Shown here piece after piece: positions 9,007 through 18,400 of a stretch of DNA of 64,000 nt (the first letter of the stretch is position 1; each line of letters opens with the position of its first letter). The translations under genes were made by a program, and so were the position numbers. This DNA comes from Citrobacter freundii (lineage in GTDB: Bacteria; Bacteroidota; Bacteroidia; Chitinophagales; Chitinophagaceae). The stretch is from contig QFQQ01000013.1 in the NCBI GenBank assembly GCA_003243445.1, positions 50,559 through 114,558 of the forward strand, in the 5' to 3' direction. Under the pieces are notes generated by a model, which saw only the letters and a program-made list of their open reading frames with translations, ran no database searches and was not told where the DNA came from.

Positions 9007-9663
9007 TCAAAGTTTCCTGATCAGATAAAGCCCGTCCCGCAATGTGATGATCATTTTATCTATATCATCTCTCTTCATCACTGCTTCGTTAAAAGCCTGG
9101 ATAGCTTTGGCGCTTTTTCCTTTCACCGGCTCAGTTAATACTCCGCCGTGGAAAAAAACATTATCGGCTAAGATAAATCCGTTTTGTTTCAAATCGGGCA
9201 ATACCAATTCCAAATATTCTGTATAAGACACTTTATCGGCATCAATGAATACAAGGTCCCAGGTTTCCTTCAGCGAAGGGATCACTTCCCTGGCAGAGCC
9301 TGTATGCAGGATGATCTTGCTCCGGTTTTCCGAACGGTCAAAATATCCCTGTGCAATGGCGGCATCTTCTTCCCGTAATTCTATAGTATGCAAAACACCT
9401 CCGGGTTGCAGTCCTTTTGCAAGACAAAGCGCACTGTATCCCGTAAATGTCCCGATCTCCAGGATCCGTGACGGGCGGATCATGTGGCTGACCATTTCCA
9501 GCAGTTTGCCCTGCAGGTGGCCACTCAGCATGTGTGGCTCTGAATGATGGTGTGTGGTATAGTCCGCGATCTCTTTGAGCAGCGCATCTTCCGGGGAAGT
9601 GAACTGTTCGGCATAAGATTGCACAAGAGGGTTGATCAGCTCCACGTGATTAACTTTTGGCAA
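9007..9663 (-). CDS. SAM-dependent O-methyltransferase (caffeoyl-CoA OMT-like)
   Basis: A class I methyltransferase of 218 residues. The SAM-binding motif I is ILEIGTFTGYSA near residues 67-78, and LVFIDADK near 134 is the metal and SAM-proximal motif of the cation-dependent O-methyltransferase family 3. LADNVFFHGG further on also fits the family. The substrate is not known for these bacterial members. It lies two bases downstream of the symporter stop and just ahead of the glucosaminidase gene, so all are probably one transcript. Confidence 0.9.
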   Translation of the reverse strand: MPKVNHVELINPLVQSYAEQFTSPEDALLKEIADYTTHHHSEPHMLSGHLQGKLLEMVSHMIRPSRILEIGTFTGYSALCLAKGLQPGGVLHTIELREEDAAIAQGYFDRSENRSKIILHTGSAREVIPSLKETWDLVFIDADKVSYTEYLELVLPDLKQNGFILADNVFFHGGVLTEPVKGKSAKAIQAFNEAVMKRDDIDKMIITLRDGLYLIRKL

Positions 9664-9665
9664 AG

Positions 9666-11162
9666 TTAACGCCCTAAAGCCGGTTCATTACCCGCCGCAG
9701 CCGGTTTTTTGGAAATCATCATCAGACCCAGAAAAGTCAACAGGCCATTGATGATGATCAGCTCCAACCCGATCTCAAAATTGCCAAACAGGTTCTTCTG
9801 GTTATAATCGATCACGAGGCAAAGCAGCGGCGCCGCAATTGCGATGACGGGCACCAGTTTGTCTTTTACCTGGCGTTTGGTAAGAATTCCAAATATAAAC
9901 AGGCCAAGCAGTGGTCCATAAGTATAACCGGCTACTTTGAGGATCACCGTGATCATGCTCTTGTTATCGACCCATTTAAAGATCATTACGAACAAAAGGA
10001 ATATCGCGGCAAACGAAAGATGTATCATCTTCCGTGTTTTGCTTTGCTTCTTTTCATCCCAGTCCGCACGGCGTTTCATACCCAGGATATCAATACAGAA
10101 AGATGATGTTAATGCAGTGATCGCTCCGTCGGCGCTTGGGAATAATGCAGAGATCAGTGCAATGATAAAGATGATCGAAATGATATGCGGCATTCCTTCA
10201 CCCAATGCAATGGTAGGGAACAAGCTATCCGGTGCTGTTGAAATGCCCTTTGCAGCGCCATATAAATAAAGCAATCCACCAAGGAAGAGGAACAATAATA
10301 CCACGCCACCCTGGATGAAGGCAAACGTGAGCATATTCTTTCTTGAGTCTGCCAGGTTTTTTACACTGATATTCTTTTGCATCATCTCCTGATCCATACC
10401 CGTCATGGTGATGGTAATGAATGCTCCGGCCAGGATCTGTTTCACAAAGAACAACCTGCTTGATGGATCCCAGACGAAAATATCTGTCAGCTTCTTTTCA
10501 TGCATTGCTGCGAGGCCTTCTCCAAAAGAAAAGTTCATTGTCTTCAGGATATAGATCACGCATATGATCAGGCCAAGTAACATGCAGGTTGTTTGCAGCG
10601 TATCCGTCCATACAATGGTTTTCACGCCACCTTCGAATGTATACAGCAGGATCATCAGCAGAATGATCAGCGTGGTGAGCCAGAACGGCATTCCAAAACT
10701 TGAAAGGATCGCATCCTGGAGAATTCTCACAACAAGATATAGCCTGGCGGTAGCACCAAGTGTTCTTGATAATATAAAAAATGTAGACCCTGTTTTATAA
10801 GAAACAAAACCCAGGCGTGTATTCAGGTAGCTGTAGATCGACGTAAGATGCAACCGGTAATACAATGGCAGCAGTACGTATGCTATGATAAAATACCCGA
10901 TGATGTAACCGATCACAATCTGGAAATAAGTGAACCCTTCATATCCGCCACCGAACGGCTTTCCAACTGCACCCGGCACGCTTACAAACGTAACTCCGGA
11001 AAGTGAAGTGCCGATCATACCGAACGCTACCAGCACCCAGTTACTGTTACGGTTACCAATAAAAAACGAATCGTTATTTGAATTGCGTGATGTGTACCAC
11101 GCTACGACCAGTAATAAAACGAAGTAACCTATAACAAAAGAGAACAACAAGCCTGCAGACAT
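9666..11162 (-). CDS. Sodium:solute symporter, SSS family
   Basis: An inner-membrane transporter of 498 residues with about 13 hydrophobic segments. It starts with MSAGLLFSFVIGYF and has the family-typical early loop GTSLSGVTFVSVPG and the later segment SALFPSADGAITALTSSFCIDIL. The substrate cannot be told from sequence. It heads the run symporter, O-methyltransferase, glucosaminidase, hpt with gaps of 2 to 21 bases or overlap, which suggests co-transcription but not necessarily a shared pathway. Confidence 0.9.
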   Translation of the reverse strand: MSAGLLFSFVIGYFVLLLVVAWYTSRNSNNDSFFIGNRNSNWVLVAFGMIGTSLSGVTFVSVPGAVGKPFGGGYEGFTYFQIVIGYIIGYFIIAYVLLPLYYRLHLTSIYSYLNTRLGFVSYKTGSTFFILSRTLGATARLYLVVRILQDAILSSFGMPFWLTTLIILLMILLYTFEGGVKTIVWTDTLQTTCMLLGLIICVIYILKTMNFSFGEGLAAMHEKKLTDIFVWDPSSRLFFVKQILAGAFITITMTGMDQEMMQKNISVKNLADSRKNMLTFAFIQGGVVLLFLFLGGLLYLYGAAKGISTAPDSLFPTIALGEGMPHIISIIFIIALISALFPSADGAITALTSSFCIDILGMKRRADWDEKKQSKTRKMIHLSFAAIFLLFVMIFKWVDNKSMITVILKVAGYTYGPLLGLFIFGILTKRQVKDKLVPVIAIAAPLLCLVIDYNQKNLFGNFEIGLELIIINGLLTFLGLMMISKKPAAAGNEPALGR

Positions 11163-11217
11163 AGTTCAGTTTTTTACGAACCCTCTTCGGGCAAAAATTT
11201 TTTGAAGGTAATCAATA

Positions 11218-11314
11218 ATTAAAAAGTCAAAAGTAAAAAGTAAAAACTTCAACCCCTGGTTGCAAATTCCCGCAAACAGGGTGGTTTTTTACTCTTTACT
11301 TTTGACTTTTTAAT
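11218..11314. repeat. Intergenic word-palindrome, AAAAGTCAAAAGTAAAAAGT family
   Basis: The left arm, starting ATTAAAAAGTCAAAAGTAAA at 11,218, is matched with only one or two mismatches over about 28 bases by the reverse complement of the right arm ending at 11,314. The core is GC-richer (CAACCCCTGG ... CAAACAGGGTGG) and itself forms a small hairpin. It separates the symporter gene from the outer-membrane protein gene and abuts the latter's stop codon. Confidence 0.85.
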
Positions 11315-11959
11315 TTACCTGTATCTTCCTTCGAAGAGGCCAATATTCACACCCGCTCTAACGATCGGTACCATATCCACTCTGCGGATCGCAGGGTTGG
11401 ATGGATCATACGCCACTTTTACATAGGGAGAATTTTCATCCTTCAATACATCAAACAGCAACGAGATATAGAAGAATGTATTGGAGCCGGGCTGTCTGCC
11501 CGAAGCAAAACCGCCACCAAGCAAAAGCGAGTTCACATCCACCTTGTCTTTATAAGACGTATAACCGGTACTGCCCGGTCTTGGCGTATATTTAAGTGTG
11601 TTGAAATTGTGTTCATACTGCGCCTGTACAAACAGGAAATTCACCGGATACAGTCGTGTGAAAACACCCGGACCGAAGTTTGTCTGCTTCAGTTTATCAT
11701 CATATTCCAGGTAATCACGTGTGCTGCTGTATACATAGTTGAACACCAGCCCCGCGTCCACCCAGTTAGCCAGCCTGTATCCGAACATAGGGTTCGCACC
11801 CAATATCGTTTGTCCGTTGAAGAATGACACCGTCACACTTCCTCCTGTAAAAAGATTCTCTTTCTTGAAACCTTTTTCTCCACCATCTTCGTCCTGTGCG
11901 GTTGCTGACAACACAAAGAGCGGTAATGTCATTAGCAGGAAAATTGTTCTTTTCATCAT
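11315..11959 (-). CDS. Predicted outer-membrane beta-barrel protein
   Basis: The 214-residue product has a signal peptide (MKRTIFLLMTLPLFVLSATAQ) and alternating hydrophobic and polar strands rich in Gly, Tyr and Phe, ending in ...FEGRYR with an aromatic near the C-terminus. This is the usual look of a small Bacteroidota outer-membrane barrel (porin-family or OmpA-beta-like). The start is either of two adjacent ATG codons. No specific function can be given. It stands alone between two word-repeat elements. Confidence 0.75.
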   Translation of the reverse strand: MMKRTIFLLMTLPLFVLSATAQDEDGGEKGFKKENLFTGGSVTVSFFNGQTILGANPMFGYRLANWVDAGLVFNYVYSSTRDYLEYDDKLKQTNFGPGVFTRLYPVNFLFVQAQYEHNFNTLKYTPRPGSTGYTSYKDKVDVNSLLLGGGFASGRQPGSNTFFYISLLFDVLKDENSPYVKVAYDPSNPAIRRVDMVPIVRAGVNIGLFEGRYR

Positions 11960-11994
11960 TTACGTTTTAATTCACAAAAATATAGTGTCGTGTT

Positions 11995-12150
11995 GAGGTT
12001 CCAGAGGTTCCAGTGATTCCAGGAGTTTCAAAGGTTCCAGAAGTTCCAGAGGTTCCAGAAGTTCTTTGCCGGAAGCTGACATTTTTTAATTGTTACACTC
12101 TCCAACCCGCGGCAGCAACCTCTGGAACTTCTCAAACTTCTCAAACTTTT
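11995..12150. repeat. Intergenic word-palindrome, GGTTCCAG family (second copy)
   Basis: The left arm repeats GGTTCCAG, AGTTCCAG, ATTCCAGG and AGTTTCAAAGG about nine times (11,997-12,065). The right arm (12,117-12,145) reads CCTCTGGAAC, TTCTCAAAC, TTCTCAAAC. The core has CCGCGGCAGCAAC, shared with the element at 1,052-1,181. A plus-strand frame through it encodes a meaningless PEVPEV-type repeat. Confidence 0.8.
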
Positions 12151-12607
12151 ATCCTTCCAATTGTCTCAACACCTTCTCCCTCTTCGGCATTTCCGCCAGC
12201 AGATACCCCAGCAACACCGCCGCAAACACCTGGAATACGAAATCGCCGGTCAGGAATGAAATGATCAGGCAGCATATGACCGGCAGCTCCGAAAGAGCGA
12301 GGTAGATGATCAACGCGGATCTGTATTTCGTTAGTTTCTCAGACAGGAGATTTGACGAATTTTTAGCAGCTTCTATTGCGCGTATGATCGATCTTTTTGC
12401 AAGCAGGGTGCAGATAAAGCTGAAAACTGCCACACCAACGATCAGCCAGGTGCGATGCTGATTCAGCTCAGGCCGCATTGGTCCCAGGATCTGCGTGAAT
12501 ACAATGGTCAACAGCAACAGGAGCGACAGCATGCCGGCCATGGCGATGAATAACATGCGGATGCTCTTCAGCATTAGCTCATCTTCTTTATTCAGCATTT
12601 CATTCAT
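12149..12607 (-). CDS. Small four-helix membrane protein, function unknown
   Basis: The 152-residue product has four hydrophobic segments (residues about 15-35, 48-66, 90-112, 118-138), in two pairs separated by a charged loop (AKRSIIRAIEAAKNSSN). The C-terminus is basic and probably cytoplasmic. I recognise no family motif. It begins three bases after the stop of the FAD-oxidase gene upstream on the same strand, so the two are probably co-transcribed; a functional link is only a guess. Confidence 0.8.
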   Translation of the reverse strand: MNEMLNKEDELMLKSIRMLFIAMAGMLSLLLLLTIVFTQILGPMRPELNQHRTWLIVGVAVFSFICTLLAKRSIIRAIEAAKNSSNLLSEKLTKYRSALIIYLALSELPVICCLIISFLTGDFVFQVFAAVLLGYLLAEMPKREKVLRQLEG

Positions 12608-12610
12608 AGA

Positions 12611-14011
12611 TCAGGCGTCAAATATTTTTCCTGCATTCAGGATATTGTTCGGGTCAAATGTCTTTTTGATCCCTTTCATCAGCGCCAGTTGTACAGGATC
12701 AAACACAATATCAACATAAGGCTTCTGGATAAGACCTATGCCATGTTCGCCACTGATGGTTCCGCCGAGACTGCGTGTAAGTTCAAACAGATCGCGAAGG
12801 CTTTTGGTCATCGCTTCATCGCCATAACTGTCGGGTGTTCCTTCTTTTTTGATACGGATATGCAGGTTTCCATCACCCGCATGTCCATAGCAAACGGCAT
12901 GGAAGCCCTGTTGCTTACCAAGTTCTTTCACGCCTTTTACCAATGCCGGTAGTTCCGCCCTGGGCACCACGGTATCTTCTTCAATGGTATAACCGGCGAT
13001 CTTTACTGCTTCAGCGGTACGGCGACGGAGTTTCCAGAGTTCTGCTTTTTGCTGTGCATCATCTGCAAAAAAAACCTCGCCACCTTCATATTGCGTCATC
13101 AGTTCAGCGATCTGTTCCATTTCGCTCATCAGTATATCCAGGTTATTTCCATCCACTTCAATGATCAGGTGGGCCGCAATATCATCGCTTACCGGAACGG
13201 CATAGCTATCAACCATGCGGCTTACGATCTGCAATGCATCGATCTCCACCAGTTCAAGGGCGCTTGGTGTAAAGCCGGCGCGGAAGATCGCACTTACGGC
13301 CTCGCTGGCTTTTTCAAGTGATGCAAAAGGCACAAGCATCAGCAGGTCATATTTCGGAAATGGGATCAGCTTCAGAACAATCTTTGTTACGATACCAAGC
13401 GTGCCTTCGCTACCCACCACCAATTGTGTCAGGTTATACCCGGTTGAATTCTTCAACACATTCGCACCGGTCCAGATGATCTCGCCTGTTGGCAATACGA
13501 TCTCCAGGTTCAATACATAATCCCGCACCACACCATACTTCACGGCTTTGGGGCCACCGCTATTCTCCGCGATATTACCGCCGATAAAACAGGAGCCGCG
13601 GCTGCTCGGATCAGGCGGATAAAAAAGACCTTTTGCTTTCACAGATTCCTGCAATACTTCCGTGATCACACCCGGCTCGGTGGTCACCTGCAGGTTGCGC
13701 TCATCGATCTGTATGATCGAATTCATTCTTTCAGTAGAAAGCAATACACCTCCGAGATGTGGCAATGCACCACCACTTAAACCGGTGCCGGCGCCTCTTG
13801 GCGTAACAGGTATGCGGTTCTCGTTACAGATCTTCATGATGGCGCTGATCTCCTGTGCGGTGCGTGGCTTCAGTACCACATCGGGAAGAAAGCTGAGGGT
13901 TTCGGTTTCGTCGTGAGAGTAGTGTTTTAGTGATTCTTCGTCAACAAACACGAATGCGTCTCCACATATTTGCTTGAAAGCCTGGACATGCTCCCTGGTC
14001 AATTGATTCAT
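12611..14011 (-). CDS. FAD-linked oxidase, glycolate oxidase GlcD / D-lactate dehydrogenase type
   Basis: A flavoenzyme of 466 residues oxidising a 2-hydroxy acid, with D-lactate or glycolate the likely candidates. The FAD-binding type 4 domain has PRGAGTGLSGGALP near residues 71-84 and PDPSSRGSCFIGGNIAENSG near 135-154. The C-terminal substrate domain has CYGHAGDGNLHIR near 356-368 and SGEHGIGLIQK near 420, both classic for the GlcD family. No iron-sulfur partner (GlcF type) lies adjacent. The choice between D-lactate and glycolate cannot be made from sequence alone. Confidence 0.92.
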   Translation of the reverse strand: MNQLTREHVQAFKQICGDAFVFVDEESLKHYSHDETETLSFLPDVVLKPRTAQEISAIMKICNENRIPVTPRGAGTGLSGGALPHLGGVLLSTERMNSIIQIDERNLQVTTEPGVITEVLQESVKAKGLFYPPDPSSRGSCFIGGNIAENSGGPKAVKYGVVRDYVLNLEIVLPTGEIIWTGANVLKNSTGYNLTQLVVGSEGTLGIVTKIVLKLIPFPKYDLLMLVPFASLEKASEAVSAIFRAGFTPSALELVEIDALQIVSRMVDSYAVPVSDDIAAHLIIEVDGNNLDILMSEMEQIAELMTQYEGGEVFFADDAQQKAELWKLRRRTAEAVKIAGYTIEEDTVVPRAELPALVKGVKELGKQQGFHAVCYGHAGDGNLHIRIKKEGTPDSYGDEAMTKSLRDLFELTRSLGGTISGEHGIGLIQKPYVDIVFDPVQLALMKGIKKTFDPNNILNAGKIFDA

Positions 14012-14074
14012 GGTGTAAAAATCGGGAAAATGTGGGAAGGTTGGGTGGGTGAGGGAGAGATTTCGATGAACGGG

Positions 14075-14300
14075 AGTTTGTTCCCGCGGATTACGCGGAT
14101 TTGTCAGTCTGCTAACAGAAAGTGTCTGAAGCTATGGGACTATCTGATATATGATCTCGCAGATGACGCAGATCAGCACCCGATATCGGTAAATGATCTG
14201 CGCTATCTGCGTTATCTTATTATCGTATATTCAAAAATGCAATTTAGATCATAAACAAGGCGATTATATCTGCGTTAATCTGCGGGAGCCTACGCAATCC
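14075..14300. repeat. Intergenic nested word-palindrome, ATCTGCG family
   Basis: Outer arms: CCCGCGGATTACGCGGATTT (14,081-14,102) and ATCTGCGTTAATCTGCGGG (14,268-14,286). Inner arms: GATCTCGCAGATGACGCAGAT (within 14,152-14,175) and GATCTGCGCTATCTGCGTTAT (14,196-14,216). The four word blocks form one hairpin inside another. The whole gap between the PorP/SprF gene and the FAD-oxidase gene is this element plus AT-rich filler. Confidence 0.8.
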
Positions 14301-14303
14301 CCC

Positions 14304-15338
14304 TCAATAAGTCTTAAACGAAGGACACATCGACTCTCTCCTATTTCCTTTATACTGATCAAACAAACCTTCCTTTACCAATGAAAGCTCGAAGGCACCG
14401 CGGCTGTTATTGTAATTCTTCAGTGTGGAGATCGTTGCATCATAGGTAAACGTGAATACGAAGTCTTTATATCCCAGCCCAACCATTGGAATGATGGCAT
14501 CACTGCTTCTGTAATACAAACCACCGATCAGGATATTCTCGCCATCACCGGAAAGATTGTACCGTGCGTTGGCACCAAGCAGCCACTCGTAGGATTTCGC
14601 CTGAAGGGAAACATAACTGTTCGGGTTGATGATCCACTGATCATTTAATTTGAAACTACCATTGATGAATGCCGTATGTCTGACCGGAATACGGTTGCTG
14701 ATTCCAGGCTGTTCATCAAAAAAAGATTCTCTCGGACGGTTGATGTGCATGGTTGAGATACCGAAATTCACATATGTTCTGTCATCGGGGAAATAGGCAT
14801 AATTCAATCCCGCCTGAATGTCCAGGTAGCTGATATTATTGGAGGCGAGAGCTACGCTGGTTGGCAAATGGCTGTCGAAGAAATGTCCGTCAAACTGATC
14901 AGGGAATTTCAGGTTCATTACGTTGATCTGCTTATTAGACCAGCCAACGTTGAAACCCATGCTGAGCAAACTTCCGAGATTCAGCATCTGGTGATATGCC
15001 ACGGAACCATACACTTTTGTAGATGTAAGGTTACCGCTGCCCGCAACATCACGCAGGATCACACCGCCGATACCCATCCAGCTATTCTCTTTTTGTGCGA
15101 TCTGCACGTCGCCGAATGCACTCATTGTTTTATATGGCACAGACATGATCGCTGACCACTGATTCCTGAAATTTGCACCGATCCTGTAATCACCTTCAGG
15201 TATAAACCCCGTATTTGCCGGGTTTGTCAGCAATGGTGAATTCATGAATTGTGAAAAATGCAGATCCTGCCCAAACACTGCGGGAACCATTCCGCAGCTG
15301 ACGATCATCAGCAGTATCATTCGTTTAAGATCCTTCAT
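14304..15338 (-). CDS. PorP/SprF-family type IX secretion membrane protein
   Basis: The 344-residue product is an outer-membrane protein of the family that helps surface delivery of T9SS cargo. A signal peptide (MILLMIVSCGMVPAVFGQ) is followed by the family hallmark DLHFSQFMNSPLLTNPANTGF, then barrel strands to the end (GAFELSLVKEG...). It lies downstream of a large T9SS-type surface protein on the same strand. In Bacteroidota such pairs are common, and the SprF-like protein is often specific to the adjacent type B cargo. That pairing here is inference. Confidence 0.92.
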   Translation of the reverse strand: MKDLKRMILLMIVSCGMVPAVFGQDLHFSQFMNSPLLTNPANTGFIPEGDYRIGANFRNQWSAIMSVPYKTMSAFGDVQIAQKENSWMGIGGVILRDVAGSGNLTSTKVYGSVAYHQMLNLGSLLSMGFNVGWSNKQINVMNLKFPDQFDGHFFDSHLPTSVALASNNISYLDIQAGLNYAYFPDDRTYVNFGISTMHINRPRESFFDEQPGISNRIPVRHTAFINGSFKLNDQWIINPNSYVSLQAKSYEWLLGANARYNLSGDGENILIGGLYYRSSDAIIPMVGLGYKDFVFTFTYDATISTLKNYNNSRGAFELSLVKEGLFDQYKGNRRESMCPSFKTY

Positions 15339-15376
15339 GTCGCTCCTCCTTTTCTGTTATTGTTATAGCACACTTA

Positions 15377-15478
15377 CGATGTCCGATGTTGGATGGTCGA
15401 TGTTCGAAATACCCTGATGCGAAAAACATTTCGTACCTGATGCCGACCATCGATCATCCCACATCGAACATCCATACT
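15377..15478. repeat. Intergenic word-palindrome, GATGTTCGATG family
   Basis: The left arm (about 15,378-15,408) reads GATGTCCGATGTTGGATGG, TCGATGTTCGA. The right arm (about 15,443-15,474) reads GACCATCGATCATCCCACAT, CGAACATCC. An inner pair, CCTGATGCGAAAA and TTTCGTACCTGATGCC, lies between. It separates the T9SS cargo gene from the PorP/SprF gene. Confidence 0.8.
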
Positions 15479-18400
15479 TTATCTGATCAATGTAATATCT
15501 CCTTTTTTGCTCGCCTTTGTTCCGTCGAAAAATTCAACTTCCAGTGTATATGCATATACATCCATTGGTTGAACCTGACCTTTCACCCGTCCATCCCAGC
15601 CCTGAAGACGGTTTTCAGTTTCAAATACTTTCTGCCCCCAGCGGTTCCAGATGATGAATTTCATTTTGGCGATGCCGAAACCCCTTACCATTACCACGCT
15701 GTTGATATCACCACTGTTTGGCGTAAATGCATTGGGCACATCAAGCGCGGGTTCTACCAGTGTGCTCACGGTCTGGCAGGCGGTATCTGTACAACCAAGC
15801 TGGTTGAACGCAACAAGACAGGCATTGAACGTACCGGTCGCATTATACTGATGCGTTACGTTAGCACGTGATGTTGTAGCCAGGGTATCGCCATCACCAA
15901 AGATCCATTTGAATCTTACTGCATTGGAGGATGAAAGGTTGGTGAATACATTTGGCGTATTTACAACCGGCGCTGTTGGTGTGTAACTGAAATTAGCCGT
16001 TGGCTTATCATACACAATGATCGTAAAGCGCATTGTATCTGTTTTGTTACACGTATTCGGGTCATTCGCCACCATGGTCACCTGGTAAGTACCAGGCACT
16101 GCATATTCGTGAACCGGGCTTACTTCTGCGGAAGTATTATTTGCTCCTGATGCCGGATCGCCGAAATTCCATTCAAATGTAACGCCGCCAACGGATGTAT
16201 TGGTAAATACCGCACCATAAGGCGCACAGCCGGTAGGCGGTGTTTCAAACAACGCATCCACATTGGCAGCTACGCGGATGGTCGTATCCAGTGTCTCGGG
16301 ATTATTACAATAAGCGGAATCATCCAGTATCAGCTTCACATTGTATGCTCCGGGAGCAGGGAATGTATGCGGGATGCTGTTCATGCCGGCTCTGATTCTT
16401 GGCGACCCATCACCAAAGTCCCAAATAAAGGATGTATCCGTAAATGGTCGTATCGGGTTCGTGGTAGAAAGGTTGTTGAACTGGTAATCCAATGCCGTAC
16501 ATGCGCCTACTTTATCAAACCCTATTGCAAGATTTGCACGGAGATCGCCCACGCGGATATTTACATACGATGTATCGCGTTCATTACAACTGGCTGGATC
16601 AATAGCTATAAGCATCACCTGGTAAGTGCCTACCTGCTGAAAGGTATGCGTCTGAGTATAGCCTGTTGCAGCGGGAAGAGGACCGACGGTCGGCGTTCCA
16701 TCACCAAAGTTCCAGTAATACTCCGTTGCATTTCTGATCTGGTCGGTAAATACCACATCCAGCGGGAAGCACCCGGCCGTATCATTCGCCACGCCACCGA
16801 TCGAGGCGCCAACATCTGATCCGACACCTGCGAGATTGAACGCAAGTTTGATCATACCAAGATTACAGCCTTCAGGCAACGCCCCATTCACCTGTCCCCA
16901 GGCGCCAGGTGTTACCGGGAATGGCGTACCGCCTCCGCAATTGGCACACACACTCTGATAGATCACGCCATTCGGATCGAAGCGGCTGGTGCCCCCATCC
17001 ACGTGGTCTCCATAACGCCCCTGGTTCTGACCAAAGAATGTCGCATATAGCCTGCCGGTAGCATTTTTTTGCAACACAAAAAAGTAAAAGTCGTGACCGT
17101 CCGTAGTAGGCTTGAACGCATCAGCGGTCACACCAAGTCCGGTCGTGCCGGCACTTCTAAACGGATTGGAAGATTCATTGGCACCGCCCCAACCTGATAC
17201 ATACACGTTGTCGCAACGGTCAACGAGAAATGCGGTGATCGAAATATCCGGCCTGGTATCACCTTTACCAAACACCGTACTGTATACATATGCTGAAAGA
17301 TCAGGCTGCAGTTTTGCAATGAATTGCTTGCCATTCGCCTCAGAGTATGTTGCATTCTGCACGGGCCAGGCACCTTCCGTTTGACCGGTCACATATGGAA
17401 ACCCGTTTTTATCAAACTGAATACCGTAAACCTGGTCTGCATTATTTGTACCGAGATAAGTGGAGCGGATGATCGATGTGCCGTTATTACTGATCTGTGC
17501 AACAAAACCATCGATACTGGCGTCTGCTGTTGCGCCATTGTGAAATGTCGGACCAAGTACGCCTGCTTTTGATCCCGGAAAATCCGGGCTGGCTGTACCA
17601 CCGGCTACATAGATATCTCCGGAAGGCGCCAGTTTCAATACATATGCAGCATCATTCGCACTGCCGCCGAGATAGCTGGCGAATGTCATGACGCTAACAT
17701 CAGGTGTAAACTTCATGATCACACCATCCTGCGCACCGCCGCCAAAATTCGGCTGGAATGCACCGGCAGTAACTGGAAATTTATCGCCAGGGTTTGAACT
17801 GCTGGATTGCGTGGAGGACACTACATATATATTGTTTGCTCCGTCAAGTATTACTTCACTCCTGCCATCATCACCATAATTTCGTTGCAAAGAATTAGTT
17901 CCTGAACGTGTTGTTGAAATATTCACGCCATCATTACCGGAACCGCCAATTCTTTTCGAACCGATCAGGTCTGTACCTGTTGCGTTGATCTTTGTGACAA
18001 CGATATCATATCCACCGCCGCTTCCAAGCAGCTGACCTTTCGGATAATTGCCGGAGCTTGAACGTCCGGTCAATACAAGATTTCCCTGCGGATCGCAGAA
18101 AAGACTATGGGGTTGTTCGTTTCCGCTACCACCGATGTATGTTGCGTAGAGCCGGTTGCTTCCGTCAGGTGACAGTTTGATGATACCGATATCGATCGGC
18201 GCATTCGGATCATTGTTTCCTCCGGCAAATACGCTCTGGAAGGCGCCCGGTGATACCGGGAAAGAACCACCGGCGAATACGATACCACCACCGAAGAAAC
18301 TTCCATCAGGACCATAAGTAGCCGTAAAGCCCCAGTTATTTGCAGTACTTCCTGAAAGTGAACAGAAGATAAGTGTAGGGTCGATGACCAGTGTTGCGGC

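Noticed and set aside
12013..12305. Plus-strand frames encoding PEVPEVPEV-like repeats
   Set aside because: They are read from the GGTTCCAG word-palindrome; the repeat explains the pattern and no start context or homology supports a protein.
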